DNA of 64,000 bases from Pedobacter namyangjuensis. GTDB lineage: Bacteria; Bacteroidota; Bacteroidia; Sphingobacteriales; Sphingobacteriaceae. The translations under genes were made by a program, and so were the position numbers. Under the pieces are notes generated by a model, which worked only from the letters and a program-made list of their open reading frames with translations, did not search any database and was not told where the DNA came from. The DNA is taken from contig NZ_QMHQ01000001.1 of NCBI RefSeq assembly GCF_003313325.1, positions 682,001 to 746,000 on the forward strand, written 5' to 3'. Shown here in pieces: positions 53,483 to 63,100 of this stretch; position 1 is the stretch's first letter, and every line of letters starts with the position of its first letter.

Positions 53483-54912
53483 CGAAAGGCGGGGGAAGTT
53501 TTGTTTCAAATTATATTTTATACTTGTTAACTCAAGCATTAAATTTGGTTACGCCTTTTATAGTTCTGCCAATAATTTCTAAAAGATTGGGAATTATTGG
53601 TATGGGTGATGTTAGCTACGTGATTGCAATAAGTCAAGTTTTTATAACAATAGGTGCAGCTGGCTTATTAAATTATGGGAATAGAAAAATATCCAGTTCG
53701 TTAAATGTAGTTTCTGACTTTAGACTATTGTTTTCCATTCAGATAATAACATCGATCTTATCATATGCATTCTTTTTGGTTTACATAAAAAAATTTGAAG
53801 AACAGTATAACCATTACTTTTTTATATCATCAATAGGTGTGTTAGCAAATATTTTTGATTTTTCATGGTATTTCATATCTCAAAATAAAATTAAAAATAT
53901 AACCATTAGAAATTTATTTGTAAAGGTAATCATGATCCTTGGGATACTATTTCTGGTGAAGAATCGCGAGGATATATTGGTTTACCTATATATATATTTT
54001 GGCACGACATTCTTGCTAAATTTGCTCATGTGCGGTTTTATTCATTCAGATCACTTCAAAATATGGAAAATTAAATTGCAACAAATTTTACAGGAACTAG
54101 GAAAGGTCTTCATATTCTTTATTCCAACGATGTTAATGTTGGTGTATGCATCTTTTGATAAAATCTTATTAGCAAAGATTGTAAATAATGAGTCATTAGT
54201 AATTTATGACAATTCTTTAAAAATTATTACGATTCTCTGCGTCTTAACTGCCTCACTAAGTCCTTTGATGGTGGCGCGTATGTCAAAAACGGAGGAGGGC
54301 GATATTAAAAAACTAGTTGGATTCTCTCTGTCTTTTGTATGTTACTTTTCATTTCCTATGGTGTTCGGTATAATCGCTATATCTGAAAATTTAGTAAATG
54401 TTTTGTTTGATAAGTCATTTAATGGTATGATACAGTCTATGCGTATACTTGCTCCTATAATATTTTTTATAGGATTGGGTGATATAATGGTTAATCAAAT
54501 TATAATCTCAACCAATAAAGATAGACAATATATAATAGTAATGGCTTCAATGGTAATCACTTCTTTATTATTAAATCTTTTGCTTATACCGATTTTTGGA
54601 GTCACAGGTGCTTCAGTAAGTAATCTATTATCTCATTTTTTAATATTGGGTGTAGAATATTATTTCTGCAGAAATTATATTAACATCAAATTGCTGTTAA
54701 CCGTTAGTTTTGCTCCATTTATCGCGTCGATAATAATGATGTTAGTGATCCAAAATTTAGATATTTTTCCAGTTCAAAGTATGAATATGATTATAAAAAT
54801 ACTTGTGGGTATGGCAATTTTCGTCATTTTGAATCATATTATGAAAACAAAGTTTCAACAAGAAGTGCTTTCTTATGCACTACTAAAATTAAAAAAAAGA
54901 AATGAGAAGTAA
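53479..54912 (+). CDS. wzx: oligosaccharide flippase (Wzx-like)
   Basis: 477 residues with 12-14 transmembrane helices, typical of the MATE-like polysaccharide transporter family. The opening NYILYLLTQALNLVTPFIVLPIISKRLGIIGMGDVSYV and the IVNNESLVIYDNSLKI-type loop fit Wzx proteins. It moves undecaprenyl-pyrophosphate-linked repeat units across the inner membrane. Overlaps its neighbours on both sides (4 and 11 bp). AT-rich, with many ATA and AAA codons. Confidence 0.9.
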   Translation: MTKGGGSFVSNYILYLLTQALNLVTPFIVLPIISKRLGIIGMGDVSYVIAISQVFITIGAAGLLNYGNRKISSSLNVVSDFRLLFSIQIITSILSYAFFLVYIKKFEEQYNHYFFISSIGVLANIFDFSWYFISQNKIKNITIRNLFVKVIMILGILFLVKNREDILVYLYIYFGTTFLLNLLMCGFIHSDHFKIWKIKLQQILQELGKVFIFFIPTMLMLVYASFDKILLAKIVNNESLVIYDNSLKIITILCVLTASLSPLMVARMSKTEEGDIKKLVGFSLSFVCYFSFPMVFGIIAISENLVNVLFDKSFNGMIQSMRILAPIIFFIGLGDIMVNQIIISTNKDRQYIIVMASMVITSLLLNLLLIPIFGVTGASVSNLLSHFLILGVEYYFCRNYINIKLLLTVSFAPFIASIIMMLVIQNLDIFPVQSMNMIIKILVGMAIFVILNHIMKTKFQQEVLSYALLKLKKRNEK

Positions 54913-56026
54913 AGTATTAATTGTTTTTGGTACGCGTCCAGAAGCCATAAAGATGGCGCCGCTAGTAAAAGAATTTAAGCTACACGCAAAATCTTTTGAT
55001 GTTAAAGTTTGTGTTACTGCCCAACATAGAGAGATGTTAGATCAAGTTTTGAATTTTTTTGATATTATACCAGATTACGACCTTAATATTATGAAACCTG
55101 GGCAAAATTTATTTCATTTGACAGCTGACGTAATAACTGGCATGAAGCCAGTTATAGAAGCTTTTAATCCTGATTATATTTTTGTTCACGGAGATACAAC
55201 TACATCCACAGCTACCGCATTGGCTGGATTTTACGCTGGTGTCACAGTATGCCATGTTGAAGCGGGCTTAAGGACGCATAATATCCATTCTCCGTTTCCT
55301 GAGGAGATGAATAGACAAATAACCGGTAGAATAGCAGGATGGCATTATGCACCCACAGAAAAATCCAAGTACAATTTAGCCACGGAAAACATTTCTAATA
55401 CTAAGATACTGGTAGTAGGTAATACAGTTATAGATGCGTTATTCTTGGCTCTCGAAAAGTTAAAAAACTATGAGGATGAAGAAATTTTATTTCTTAAAAA
55501 AATTATTGATCCAAATAAAAAAATTATACTAGTGACTGGACATCGGAGAGAAAATTTTGGAGAAGGATTTAAAAACATATGCATAGCGTTGAAAGATGTT
55601 TCCGAATTAGAAAATGTACAAGTTATATATCCTGTGCACTTAAATCCGAATGTTAAAAATATTGTTTTTGAAATGTTGGGAAATGCAGATAATATAAATC
55701 TAATTAACCCGCTGTCATATCCAGCATTTGTTTGGCTGATGAATCGGAGTTACGTTATATTGACTGATAGTGGTGGCATCCAGGAAGAAGGACCAAGCTT
55801 AGGTAAGCCTATATTGGTAATGAGAAATACCACTGAAAGACCTGAGGCAGTTGATGGGGGAACTGCAAAGTTGGTTGGTACCGACGTAAAAAAAATCGTG
55901 TATGAAGTGAAAACTCTTTTAAATGATAAAAGTTATTATGAAAGTATTAGCTCATCCAAAAACCCATATGGTGATGGTACTACAAGTAAACAAATTATTG
56001 ACCACCTATTGACCATAAAATTATAA
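54902..56026 (+). CDS. wecB: UDP-N-acetylglucosamine 2-epimerase (non-hydrolysing)
   Basis: 374 residues. The family signature is complete: FGTRPEAIKMAPLV, TAQHREMLDQVL, VHGDTTTSTATA, HVEAGLRTHN, TGHRREN, DSGGIQEEGPSLGKP and TERPEA. It interconverts UDP-GlcNAc and UDP-ManNAc. With the 6-dehydrogenase at 39885, UDP-ManNAcA could be made. It overlaps the flippase gene by 11 bp and the next glycosyltransferase by one base. Confidence 0.96.
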   Translation: MRSKVLIVFGTRPEAIKMAPLVKEFKLHAKSFDVKVCVTAQHREMLDQVLNFFDIIPDYDLNIMKPGQNLFHLTADVITGMKPVIEAFNPDYIFVHGDTTTSTATALAGFYAGVTVCHVEAGLRTHNIHSPFPEEMNRQITGRIAGWHYAPTEKSKYNLATENISNTKILVVGNTVIDALFLALEKLKNYEDEEILFLKKIIDPNKKIILVTGHRRENFGEGFKNICIALKDVSELENVQVIYPVHLNPNVKNIVFEMLGNADNINLINPLSYPAFVWLMNRSYVILTDSGGIQEEGPSLGKPILVMRNTTERPEAVDGGTAKLVGTDVKKIVYEVKTLLNDKSYYESISSSKNPYGDGTTSKQIIDHLLTIKL

Positions 56027-57105
56027 TGTCGAAATATGATTCACTCAATGTAAAAAATGAACTCGTTTTCGTAGCGAATTTTCCTAGTACGGAATTAGAA
56101 AAAAAAGAAGGCATGGCTCAAAGGATACTTGCAGTTGACCAACACTTTAAAAGTTACAGGAGAATATACTTACAAATCTCTTTTTTACAGTTTTTAAAAA
56201 AAAAGACGGTTAATGTAGAAGAAAATTGTGTTCAATTAAGTGTTAACCTATTTTTCCATTTTTTCACTATTATAAAAATTTTTAAAAGGTCTCGGGCATT
56301 ATATTTTCATTCTATGATAAATGTAATGCCGTCTATTATTCCTGTATTATTAGCACCTAAAAGGAAGATTATATTGGATATACATGGAGTTGTTCCTGAA
56401 GAAAATTACTTTACTGGAAGGAAATTGATGGGTATGATTTATTCATTAGCCGAATCTATTATCTTTAAGAGATTAACAATTGCTCTGTGTGTTTCTCAAG
56501 CAATGATTGACTTTTATAAAAAGAAATATAAAAATTCAAGAACTAATTATGTGATTTACACGATTTTGCCAGCTAATTTAGCGTTTAATCAAAACGTGTT
56601 TGTAGATGAACCAAGTGATGTTACAAATATAGTATACAGCGGAAACGCCCAAAAATGGCAAAACGTAGATTATATGGTGCAACTTATAAAACAAAATTTA
56701 TCTCAAAAGATATATTATTATATACTGACTGGAGAACCCGACAAGATGAAGGTTTATTTCGATAAATATGAAGTGCCCCATTCTAATTATACCCTTAAAT
56801 CTGTCCATCCTGACAAGCTTTATGAATTCTATCAGAAAGCTCATTATGGTTTTATTCTTCGGGACGATGTCATTGTTAATAAGGTTGCATGCCCGACAAA
56901 AATGGTAGAATATTTGCAATACGGAATAATTCCAATTGTAAAGACTCCATTCATAGGGGATTTTCATAGCCTAGGATATGAATTTGTTTGTGATTCAGAT
57001 TTTTCATCATCGTTACTGCCAAATAAATCTATTAAAAACAAACTTATTGCAGAAAAAATGAAAACTGAATATAATGCGATTGATTTAAAATCACTTTTAG
57101 ATTAA
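56026..57105 (+). CDS. glycosyltransferase, GT-B fold (GT4-like)
   Basis: 359 residues. N-terminal nucleotide fold about 10-190 (IILDIHGVVPEENYF) and C-terminal domain with YSGNAQKWQNVDYMV and KVACPTKMVEYLQYGIIPIV, the GT4 donor-binding region with the E of the EX7E motif. It transfers a sugar to the lipid-linked repeat unit in the cytoplasm. Starts at the TAATG overlap of the epimerase gene; the next gene begins 7 bp later. Specificity unknown. Confidence 0.8.
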   Translation: MSKYDSLNVKNELVFVANFPSTELEKKEGMAQRILAVDQHFKSYRRIYLQISFLQFLKKKTVNVEENCVQLSVNLFFHFFTIIKIFKRSRALYFHSMINVMPSIIPVLLAPKRKIILDIHGVVPEENYFTGRKLMGMIYSLAESIIFKRLTIALCVSQAMIDFYKKKYKNSRTNYVIYTILPANLAFNQNVFVDEPSDVTNIVYSGNAQKWQNVDYMVQLIKQNLSQKIYYYILTGEPDKMKVYFDKYEVPHSNYTLKSVHPDKLYEFYQKAHYGFILRDDVIVNKVACPTKMVEYLQYGIIPIVKTPFIGDFHSLGYEFVCDSDFSSSLLPNKSIKNKLIAEKMKTEYNAIDLKSLLD

Positions 57106-57112
57106 ATGGATT

Positions 57113-58006
57113 ATGAAACCAAACTTAGATAATAAAACAATTTCAGTAGCTATAGCAACATATAACGGGTCTAAATATTTAGGGCAGTTAATGGAGTCAT
57201 TGTTACAACAAACGGTAATCCCCGATGAAATATTTATTGTAGATGATTGTTCAGTTGATGATACGCTTGAAATAATAAAATCTTACAATGATAAGTATCC
57301 TTTTATAAGATACATTGTCAATAAGGTTAACTTAGGCGCCATTGAATCCTTTAAATTAGCAGTTAGTAATTGCAATGGAGTTTATACAGCATTATGTGAC
57401 CAAGATGATATCTGGAAGCCTAATAAACTGGAAATTAGCATTAAAACTTTAAAAGAAATAGATATTGAAAATAAACCGGCTTTAATTTACACAGATCTGT
57501 CAATAATCGATAATCAGGGCGGTTTATCTAAAATTTCATTTTGGGAATCACTTGGAATGTGTCCAGAAAGAGAAAGCTTCAAAAGTAGTATGTACGGCAA
57601 CATTGCTACAGGTTGCACAATGGTTTTCAATAAACATATGAAAAGGGAAATGTTGTTAATGCCAGAAACTGTATTAATGCATGATCATTGGCTGGCAATG
57701 ATTGCTTACGGATTTGGGAATATAAAAGCTGTTAACCTATCAACAGTCTTTTACAGGAGCCATGCTGAAAGTGTTACCGAAAAAAAAAGAATTAATATAT
57801 TTAGAAAAATTGAAGTTTATATAAAGTTAATATTTAGGGAAGATGATTATCTATTAAAAAACATATATCAAGCGAAATCTTTCAAAAACATGTATTTTTC
57901 AAGATTAACTATCCAAAAAAAGCTCGTTTTGGAGCAGTTCATATTGCTGAGAGATAGATCTCTAATTGTAAAAAAAATAGCTGCATTTAGAAAATACACC
58001 AATTAA
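57113..58006 (+). CDS. glycosyltransferase family 2
   Basis: 297 residues. GT-A motif: VAIATYNGSKYLGQL, then IVDDCSVDDT (nucleotide contact), and CDQDDIWKP, the DXD-like metal site. The H-loop region MHDHWLAMIAYG lies near residue 190, as in GT2 rhamnosyltransferases. Rhamnose transfer would fit the nearby rmlBCDA genes but cannot be proven. Overlaps the following polymerase gene by one base. Confidence 0.9.
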   Translation: MKPNLDNKTISVAIATYNGSKYLGQLMESLLQQTVIPDEIFIVDDCSVDDTLEIIKSYNDKYPFIRYIVNKVNLGAIESFKLAVSNCNGVYTALCDQDDIWKPNKLEISIKTLKEIDIENKPALIYTDLSIIDNQGGLSKISFWESLGMCPERESFKSSMYGNIATGCTMVFNKHMKREMLLMPETVLMHDHWLAMIAYGFGNIKAVNLSTVFYRSHAESVTEKKRINIFRKIEVYIKLIFREDDYLLKNIYQAKSFKNMYFSRLTIQKKLVLEQFILLRDRSLIVKKIAAFRKYTN

Positions 58007-59205
58007 TGGCATTCTTGCATGTAATCAAATATCAATCTGTTATTGATTTTCTATTTGTAATAGTTGTATTCATAACCACGCGACAGGTGCCATTCTCAAT
58101 GCTATCGCCCCTAATGAATATCGCTTTAGTATTATTGGTAGTTTTCTCCTTATATAGATACAGGCTTAATTCAAACGAGATCAAAATCGTCATAAGTCTT
58201 TTGCTTCTTCCATTAGCCTTTTCTTTTTTTTATTCATCAATTCTAACTGACAACAAACTGTCGTTAGCTTTGAGGTTTTTTATAATTTTAATATCAATTG
58301 GACTGGCATACTTTGTTAAAGTTAGTGAACGTGCATTAAAATGGTTTATTTATCTGTGCGTTTTTCAAAGCTTCTGCCTTATTCTTGCGTTATTGTTCAT
58401 TTATATCTTCGTAGGTTATGAAAATTATCTACCAGTTAGATTTTATGTTCAACAGCAAGGCTGGGGAGATTTGTATACTTACAACGGTATTTTCTATAGA
58501 ATACAAATAAAGGGTAGTGCGTTACTAGTAATCGCCTTTATACTAAATGTAGAAACGGATCTAATTAAGTCTAAACTAGTTGTTGCAATGTTTCTTTTAA
58601 TTGGAATAATTCTTGCTGGCAACTTTGCATTTCTAATTTCGATAGCCATATATTTTCTATATATGGTATTAAGATTGAGAAATAAAAGATCATTGAATTA
58701 CTATCAATTAAGTTTATTTGCTCTGGGGATTTGTTTGATTTTCATACTACCGTATGCATATAATTTCGTCGTTTCAACTCTAGCAGATAAAAAGGATGAA
58801 TCATTAGGCGCAAGATATGATCAAACACAACAACTATTAAAAGACCTATTTAGAGATGCTTTTTCATTAACATTAGGAAGAGGACTTGGAAATACTTTAG
58901 ATGTGACGACCCAGTTTAGAAATTACAGTGGTTTATCTTACTATGAATTACAAGTTGTTTATTTATTCAATCAACTAGGGATAATATTTTCTTTTTGTTA
59001 CCTTCTCTACCAGTCCATTATTGTATCATTAAAGTGGGGAAGATCAACATATATTGTTATTATATATATTATTTACCTAATTTATTCAGTCACAAATCCA
59101 TATATATTCGACACAAACCACTTTATTGTTATCGTAGTTTTAAATTCGCTAATTATTTATGATCGTGAGAAAAGGTGTACGAATTATTTAATTGAACCAT
59201 GTTAA
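58006..59205 (+). CDS. Wzy-like polysaccharide polymerase (multi-spanning)
   Basis: 399 residues with about 10 transmembrane helices and a large extracytoplasmic loop (about 145-175 and again at 255-320: RGLGNTLDVTTQFRNYSGLSYYELQVVYLFNQLG). The hydrophobic pattern, its length and its place between glycosyltransferases match O-antigen/capsule polymerases. Wzy sequences diverge greatly, so this rests on topology and context. It would join the flipped repeat units in the periplasm. Confidence 0.75.
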   Translation: MAFLHVIKYQSVIDFLFVIVVFITTRQVPFSMLSPLMNIALVLLVVFSLYRYRLNSNEIKIVISLLLLPLAFSFFYSSILTDNKLSLALRFFIILISIGLAYFVKVSERALKWFIYLCVFQSFCLILALLFIYIFVGYENYLPVRFYVQQQGWGDLYTYNGIFYRIQIKGSALLVIAFILNVETDLIKSKLVVAMFLLIGIILAGNFAFLISIAIYFLYMVLRLRNKRSLNYYQLSLFALGICLIFILPYAYNFVVSTLADKKDESLGARYDQTQQLLKDLFRDAFSLTLGRGLGNTLDVTTQFRNYSGLSYYELQVVYLFNQLGIIFSFCYLLYQSIIVSLKWGRSTYIVIIYIIYLIYSVTNPYIFDTNHFIVIVVLNSLIIYDREKRCTNYLIEPC

Positions 59206-59255
59206 AAGCATATATAATTTGTACAGAATAATTACCAGAATTTACTATAATAAAA

Positions 59256-60152
59256 ATGAACAAAAATAAAGTTGCATCAGTAATTGTACTTTACAATCCA
59301 AATTGGGAATTGTTAACCAAAGTTATCAACGCCGCCTCGTCGCAAACTTCAACGGTTTTCGTCGTAGATAACAGTGAAACTGACAATAAATCAGAAATCG
59401 AAAAACGATTTAGTTATTTTGACAATTTGGTTTATAAATCTTTAAGAAAGAATGTAGGAATTGCTAAGGCTCAAAATATTGGTGTTGAATTAGTTAAAGG
59501 TGGGGGGAGTGAGTATATTATCTTTTTTGATCAAGATAGCATACCTGTTGATGGCTTAGTTGAGGCTTTACTGCTGGATTTTATTCACCTGAGAAAAAAT
59601 AATGTTGCTGTTGCGACCATTGGCCCTATGCCGTTGAATAGCCAAACTAATGAGTTTTATAAACCGAGGCTTAGAAAGAATAAAAAGATAATTATTGAAA
59701 ATTTAGATTTTTATACCACAAAACAAATAATTAGTTCTGGGGGATTAATGTGTGTAGAAGATTTTGAAGTTATAGGTAATTTTGAAGAGGGATTATTTAT
59801 AGATGGAGTTGATCATGAATGGTGTTGGAGAGCGATACGATATAATTATTTTGTGTTTCTGTCGCCTAGGGCAACATTAGTGCATAGTTTAGGAGATGGT
59901 GATAAAAAAATTCTCGGAATTAAAATAGCTACTACTTCATCGTTTAGATTGTATTATCAATACAGAAATTATGTAATTTTGTCATTTAGAAGCTATGTAC
60001 CTACGTACTGGAAACTAAATAATTTAATAAAATATTTGATTAAAGCGATTTATTACCCAGTTGTGAGGAAAGATTTAAAATTATTTACACGCATTTTTAC
60101 TGGCATAAAGGACGGTTTCGATATAGTCTTAAATAAAACAAATGCAAAATAG
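59256..60152 (+). CDS. glycosyltransferase family 2 (rhamnosyltransferase-like)
   Basis: 298 residues. GT-A fold: VIVLYNPNWELLTKVI, VVDNSETDNKSEI, and FFDQDSIPV as the DXD-like motif. Further on, DGVDHEWCWRAIRYNYFVFLSP matches the WbbL-type rhamnosyltransferases with the HEW(C)WR catalytic segment. dTDP-rhamnose from the rmlBCDA genes would be the likely donor. The ORF starts 50 bp after the polymerase stop and overlaps the next glycosyltransferase by 11 bp. Confidence 0.88.
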   Translation: MNKNKVASVIVLYNPNWELLTKVINAASSQTSTVFVVDNSETDNKSEIEKRFSYFDNLVYKSLRKNVGIAKAQNIGVELVKGGGSEYIIFFDQDSIPVDGLVEALLLDFIHLRKNNVAVATIGPMPLNSQTNEFYKPRLRKNKKIIIENLDFYTTKQIISSGGLMCVEDFEVIGNFEEGLFIDGVDHEWCWRAIRYNYFVFLSPRATLVHSLGDGDKKILGIKIATTSSFRLYYQYRNYVILSFRSYVPTYWKLNNLIKYLIKAIYYPVVRKDLKLFTRIFTGIKDGFDIVLNKTNAK

Positions 60153-60957
60153 GTTTTCGGTTTTATTGTCGTTGTATGATGGAGAAGTAGAGAGTCATCT
60201 AGAACAAGCTCTACATAGTCTTTGGATACAAAAGTTGAAGCCTGACCAGGTTGTCATAGTATTTGACGGTATTTTACGAAATGGCTTGGTTACGATTGTA
60301 AATAGCTTTTTAAATAAACTTAATGACCTAACTATTATTAAATTAGAATCAAATATTGGCTTAGGCAGGGCACTAAACATAGGCTTGAAACATTGCAGGT
60401 ATGAGTTAGTAGCCCGTATGGATACAGATGATATATGCTATATTGATCGATTTGAAAAACAAATTAATCACATGATTTTATATCCAGAAATTGCTGTTCT
60501 AGGTTGCTCTGTTCAAGAATTCAATACAATGCCCAATGATCTAGGCCTTTACAGACACTTACCCATAAATATGTGCCAAATATTAACTTTTGCTAAATTT
60601 AGAAATCCTTTAAATCATCCAAGCGTTGTATTTAGAAAAACTAAAATTGCAATTGTTGGTTCTTATGTAGATATGCCGTTATTTGAGGACTATTTCTTAT
60701 GGATTAGGGTCTTAGAACAAGGCTTGACAATAGAAAATCTATCCGATGCTTTACTTCATTTTAGAGTTGGCAATGATATGATTGGTAGACGACACGGATT
60801 ATCATATTTAAAAAAGGAAGTTAATTTTTTGAAGGAAATTAAGAAAAGGAAATTCATCAACGATACACAATTCTTTCTATCACTTATAACTAAGGCCCCT
60901 CTTAGACTCATGCCGAAATTTATGTTAAGGGTATTCTATAAAAAAATCTTGCGATGA
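60142..60957 (+). CDS. glycosyltransferase family 2 (paralog A)
   Basis: 271 residues. GT-A motifs: SVLLSLYDGEVESHLEQAL, VVIVFDG, NIGLGRALNIGL, and ARMDTDDI as DXD site, then NHPSVVFRK and PLFEDYFLWIR. It is colinear with the gene 62238-63098 (ARMDTDDI, NHPSIMFRK, PLFEDYSLFLK). Thus the two are homologous. It overlaps the following SDR gene by 4 bp and the preceding gene by 11 bp. Confidence 0.9.
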   Translation: MQNRFSVLLSLYDGEVESHLEQALHSLWIQKLKPDQVVIVFDGILRNGLVTIVNSFLNKLNDLTIIKLESNIGLGRALNIGLKHCRYELVARMDTDDICYIDRFEKQINHMILYPEIAVLGCSVQEFNTMPNDLGLYRHLPINMCQILTFAKFRNPLNHPSVVFRKTKIAIVGSYVDMPLFEDYFLWIRVLEQGLTIENLSDALLHFRVGNDMIGRRHGLSYLKKEVNFLKEIKKRKFINDTQFFLSLITKAPLRLMPKFMLRVFYKKILR

Positions 60958-61844
60958 AAATAATTCTAACGGGAGCATCGGGCTTTCTCGGCAGATTTGT
61001 CTACAAGGAATTGGCAAATGAACATGAAGTTGTAACAGTTTCTAGGCTAGGTGCAAGCGTAAATGCTAACTTAGCAATAGAGATTCCTAAACTGCCTTCG
61101 GCTAGTTTGGTGATACATTGTGCCGGTAAAGCCCATTCAATACCTAAAACAATAGAAGAAAAGAAAGCTTTTTTTGATGTAAATTTAACTGGAACAGCAA
61201 ACCTAATAAATGGCTTAGAGGATAGTAATGAATTGCCAAAAGCTTTTGTTTTTATCAGCACTGTAGCTGTATATGGATGTGAATATGGTAACATGATTGA
61301 CGAAAATCATCCGCTAGACGCAAATGATCCATATGGATTGAGTAAAATTCAAGCTGAGCGGTTAATACAAAAGTGGTGCACAGAAAATAATGTGATTTGT
61401 ACGATACTTCGTTTACCGCTTTTAGTAGGTGAACATCCTCCAGGAAACTTAGGCTCTATGATCAAAGCAATTAGAAAAGGCTATTATTTTAATATCGGAG
61501 GTGGTAAGGCAAAAAAAAGTATGGTATTCGCTGAAGACGTGGCGAAAATAATTCCTACAAGTGCTAAAATTGGAGGCGTCTATAATCTCACTGACGGTTA
61601 TCATCCATCATTTGCTGAAATTTCTGAAAGTATAGCGGCCAAGTTAGACAAAGTTAAACCTTTCAATATACCGATATGGTTCGCTAATGTTTTAGCGCTT
61701 GTTGGCGCTTTATTTGGTAATAAGGCTCCTATAAATATCAGAAAAATGAGGAAAATTACAAACGATTTAACCTTTGATGATAGAAAGGCTAGAACATTAT
61801 TAGCTTGGAAACCTAAATCTGTTTTAAATAATTTGAGTTTATAG
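60954..61844 (+). CDS. NAD-dependent epimerase/dehydratase family SDR (probable 4-keto reductase, copy A)
   Basis: 296 residues, extended SDR. Rossmann TGASGFLG (6-13), VIHCAGKAH, active-site Thr/Ser in FISTVAVYG and catalytic YGLSK. Similar SDRs in capsule loci reduce a 4-keto-6-deoxyHexNAc, for instance in UDP-QuiNAc or FucNAc synthesis; substrate is inferred. It overlaps the glycosyltransferase upstream by 4 bp. A paralogous SDR follows another paralogous glycosyltransferase at 63101. A gap of 393 bp follows. Confidence 0.85.
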   Translation: MKIILTGASGFLGRFVYKELANEHEVVTVSRLGASVNANLAIEIPKLPSASLVIHCAGKAHSIPKTIEEKKAFFDVNLTGTANLINGLEDSNELPKAFVFISTVAVYGCEYGNMIDENHPLDANDPYGLSKIQAERLIQKWCTENNVICTILRLPLLVGEHPPGNLGSMIKAIRKGYYFNIGGGKAKKSMVFAEDVAKIIPTSAKIGGVYNLTDGYHPSFAEISESIAAKLDKVKPFNIPIWFANVLALVGALFGNKAPINIRKMRKITNDLTFDDRKARTLLAWKPKSVLNNLSL

Positions 61845-62237
61845 TCAACTTCTAAAAAGAAATGGATCGGATTCGTTAAAAAACCTCATATTTAACTATT
61901 TTAGTTTCTTTATTAGAGAGTTTAGTAGTAAGTACATTGAGCAATCTTTGGTTCAGAACTAACGAGTATATGTTGTTGAAAAAGAAATTGTTATGTTCTC
62001 TAGCTGAAATATTTATTTGGGAGGTTAGGTCATTACGGTTGATTTTCTAACTAAATCTTATAACTTTTCAAACTCATTTAACAGAGTCACTAGATATGAT
62101 TGTTATTTATTAGACGATAGCACCGCATATTTAATCTATAAATAAACAGAAAGTCATACAAACTTAATTTGATAGATTAAAAGAGTTAACAAAATTAAAA
62201 GACTAGACTAAAAATTTTTATAGCATGAAAATATAAA
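61845..62237. other. AT-rich gap between the two GT-SDR pairs
   Basis: No gene seen on either strand. Very AT-rich; no inverted repeat of note and no copy of the hairpin-core repeats found elsewhere in the locus. It separates the two duplicated glycosyltransferase-SDR pairs and might hold a promoter for the second pair, since it ends at the ATG of 62238. Confidence 0.5.
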
Positions 62238-63098
62238 ATGACTTTGAAATATAATTTAAAACGTGATTTTTCTGTACTAATGTCTGTCTATGAGAGAGAA
62301 TCGCCCGCGAATCTAAATTCTGCGCTTCAGAGTGTATTGATCAACCAAACCGTCAAGCCAAAACAGGTGGTACTAGTAGTAGACGGACCGATCGGTATGA
62401 AATTAGGCGAAGTAATTAGTTATTATGAAAATAAATTTAAGGATCAATTAAAGGTTTTGAGCCTAGATAAAAATTATGGCTTAGGTTCTGCGTTACGGAA
62501 AGGACTATTAGAATGTGAGGCTAGCATAGTTGCCCGAATGGATACTGATGACATATCATTGCCAACCAGATTTGAAAAACAATTTGCTTTTTTGGAAAAT
62601 AACTTGCAATATGATGTAGTTGGTTGTAACATAGAAGAATTCAATATAGTTCCCGGAGATTTAAAAAGGTTTAAATATACTCATGAACACCACGAAGAAC
62701 TTATAAAAGCAATCAAGTTAAGGAGTCCATTTAACCATCCCTCAATAATGTTCAGAAAAGCGAGTATTTTAAAAGCGGGTAATTATGATGGTGACTTACC
62801 TCTCTTTGAGGATTATTCCTTATTTTTAAAACTATGGCAATCCGGATCCAGATTTTACAATTTACAGGAAGTCTTATTGTATTTCAGGGTTGGAGTTGGA
62901 ATTGAGACTATAAAGCGCAGGAGTGGCTTACATTATTTGAAAAAAGAATGGGATTTTGTTAAATATGCCAAAAGAGTTGATGCGTTTACTTCAATTGAAG
63001 TTTTGAAGTACGTAATTTTAAAATTTCCAATAAGATTGCTGCCACCGAAAATAGTTTTATTTATTTACAATAGATTTCTACGTAAAACTCAAAGATAA
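62238..63098 (+). CDS. glycosyltransferase family 2 (paralog B)
   Basis: 286 residues. GT-A motifs: SVLMSVYERESPANLNSAL, VVLVVDGPIG, ARMDTDDI (DXD site), NHPSIMFRKASILKAGNYDG and PLFEDYSLFLKLW. It parallels 60142-60957 along the whole length but is clearly diverged. It is followed two bases later by the second SDR. Possibly transfers a different sugar than paralog A. Confidence 0.9.
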   Translation: MTLKYNLKRDFSVLMSVYERESPANLNSALQSVLINQTVKPKQVVLVVDGPIGMKLGEVISYYENKFKDQLKVLSLDKNYGLGSALRKGLLECEASIVARMDTDDISLPTRFEKQFAFLENNLQYDVVGCNIEEFNIVPGDLKRFKYTHEHHEELIKAIKLRSPFNHPSIMFRKASILKAGNYDGDLPLFEDYSLFLKLWQSGSRFYNLQEVLLYFRVGVGIETIKRRSGLHYLKKEWDFVKYAKRVDAFTSIEVLKYVILKFPIRLLPPKIVLFIYNRFLRKTQR

Positions 63099-63100
63099 TT

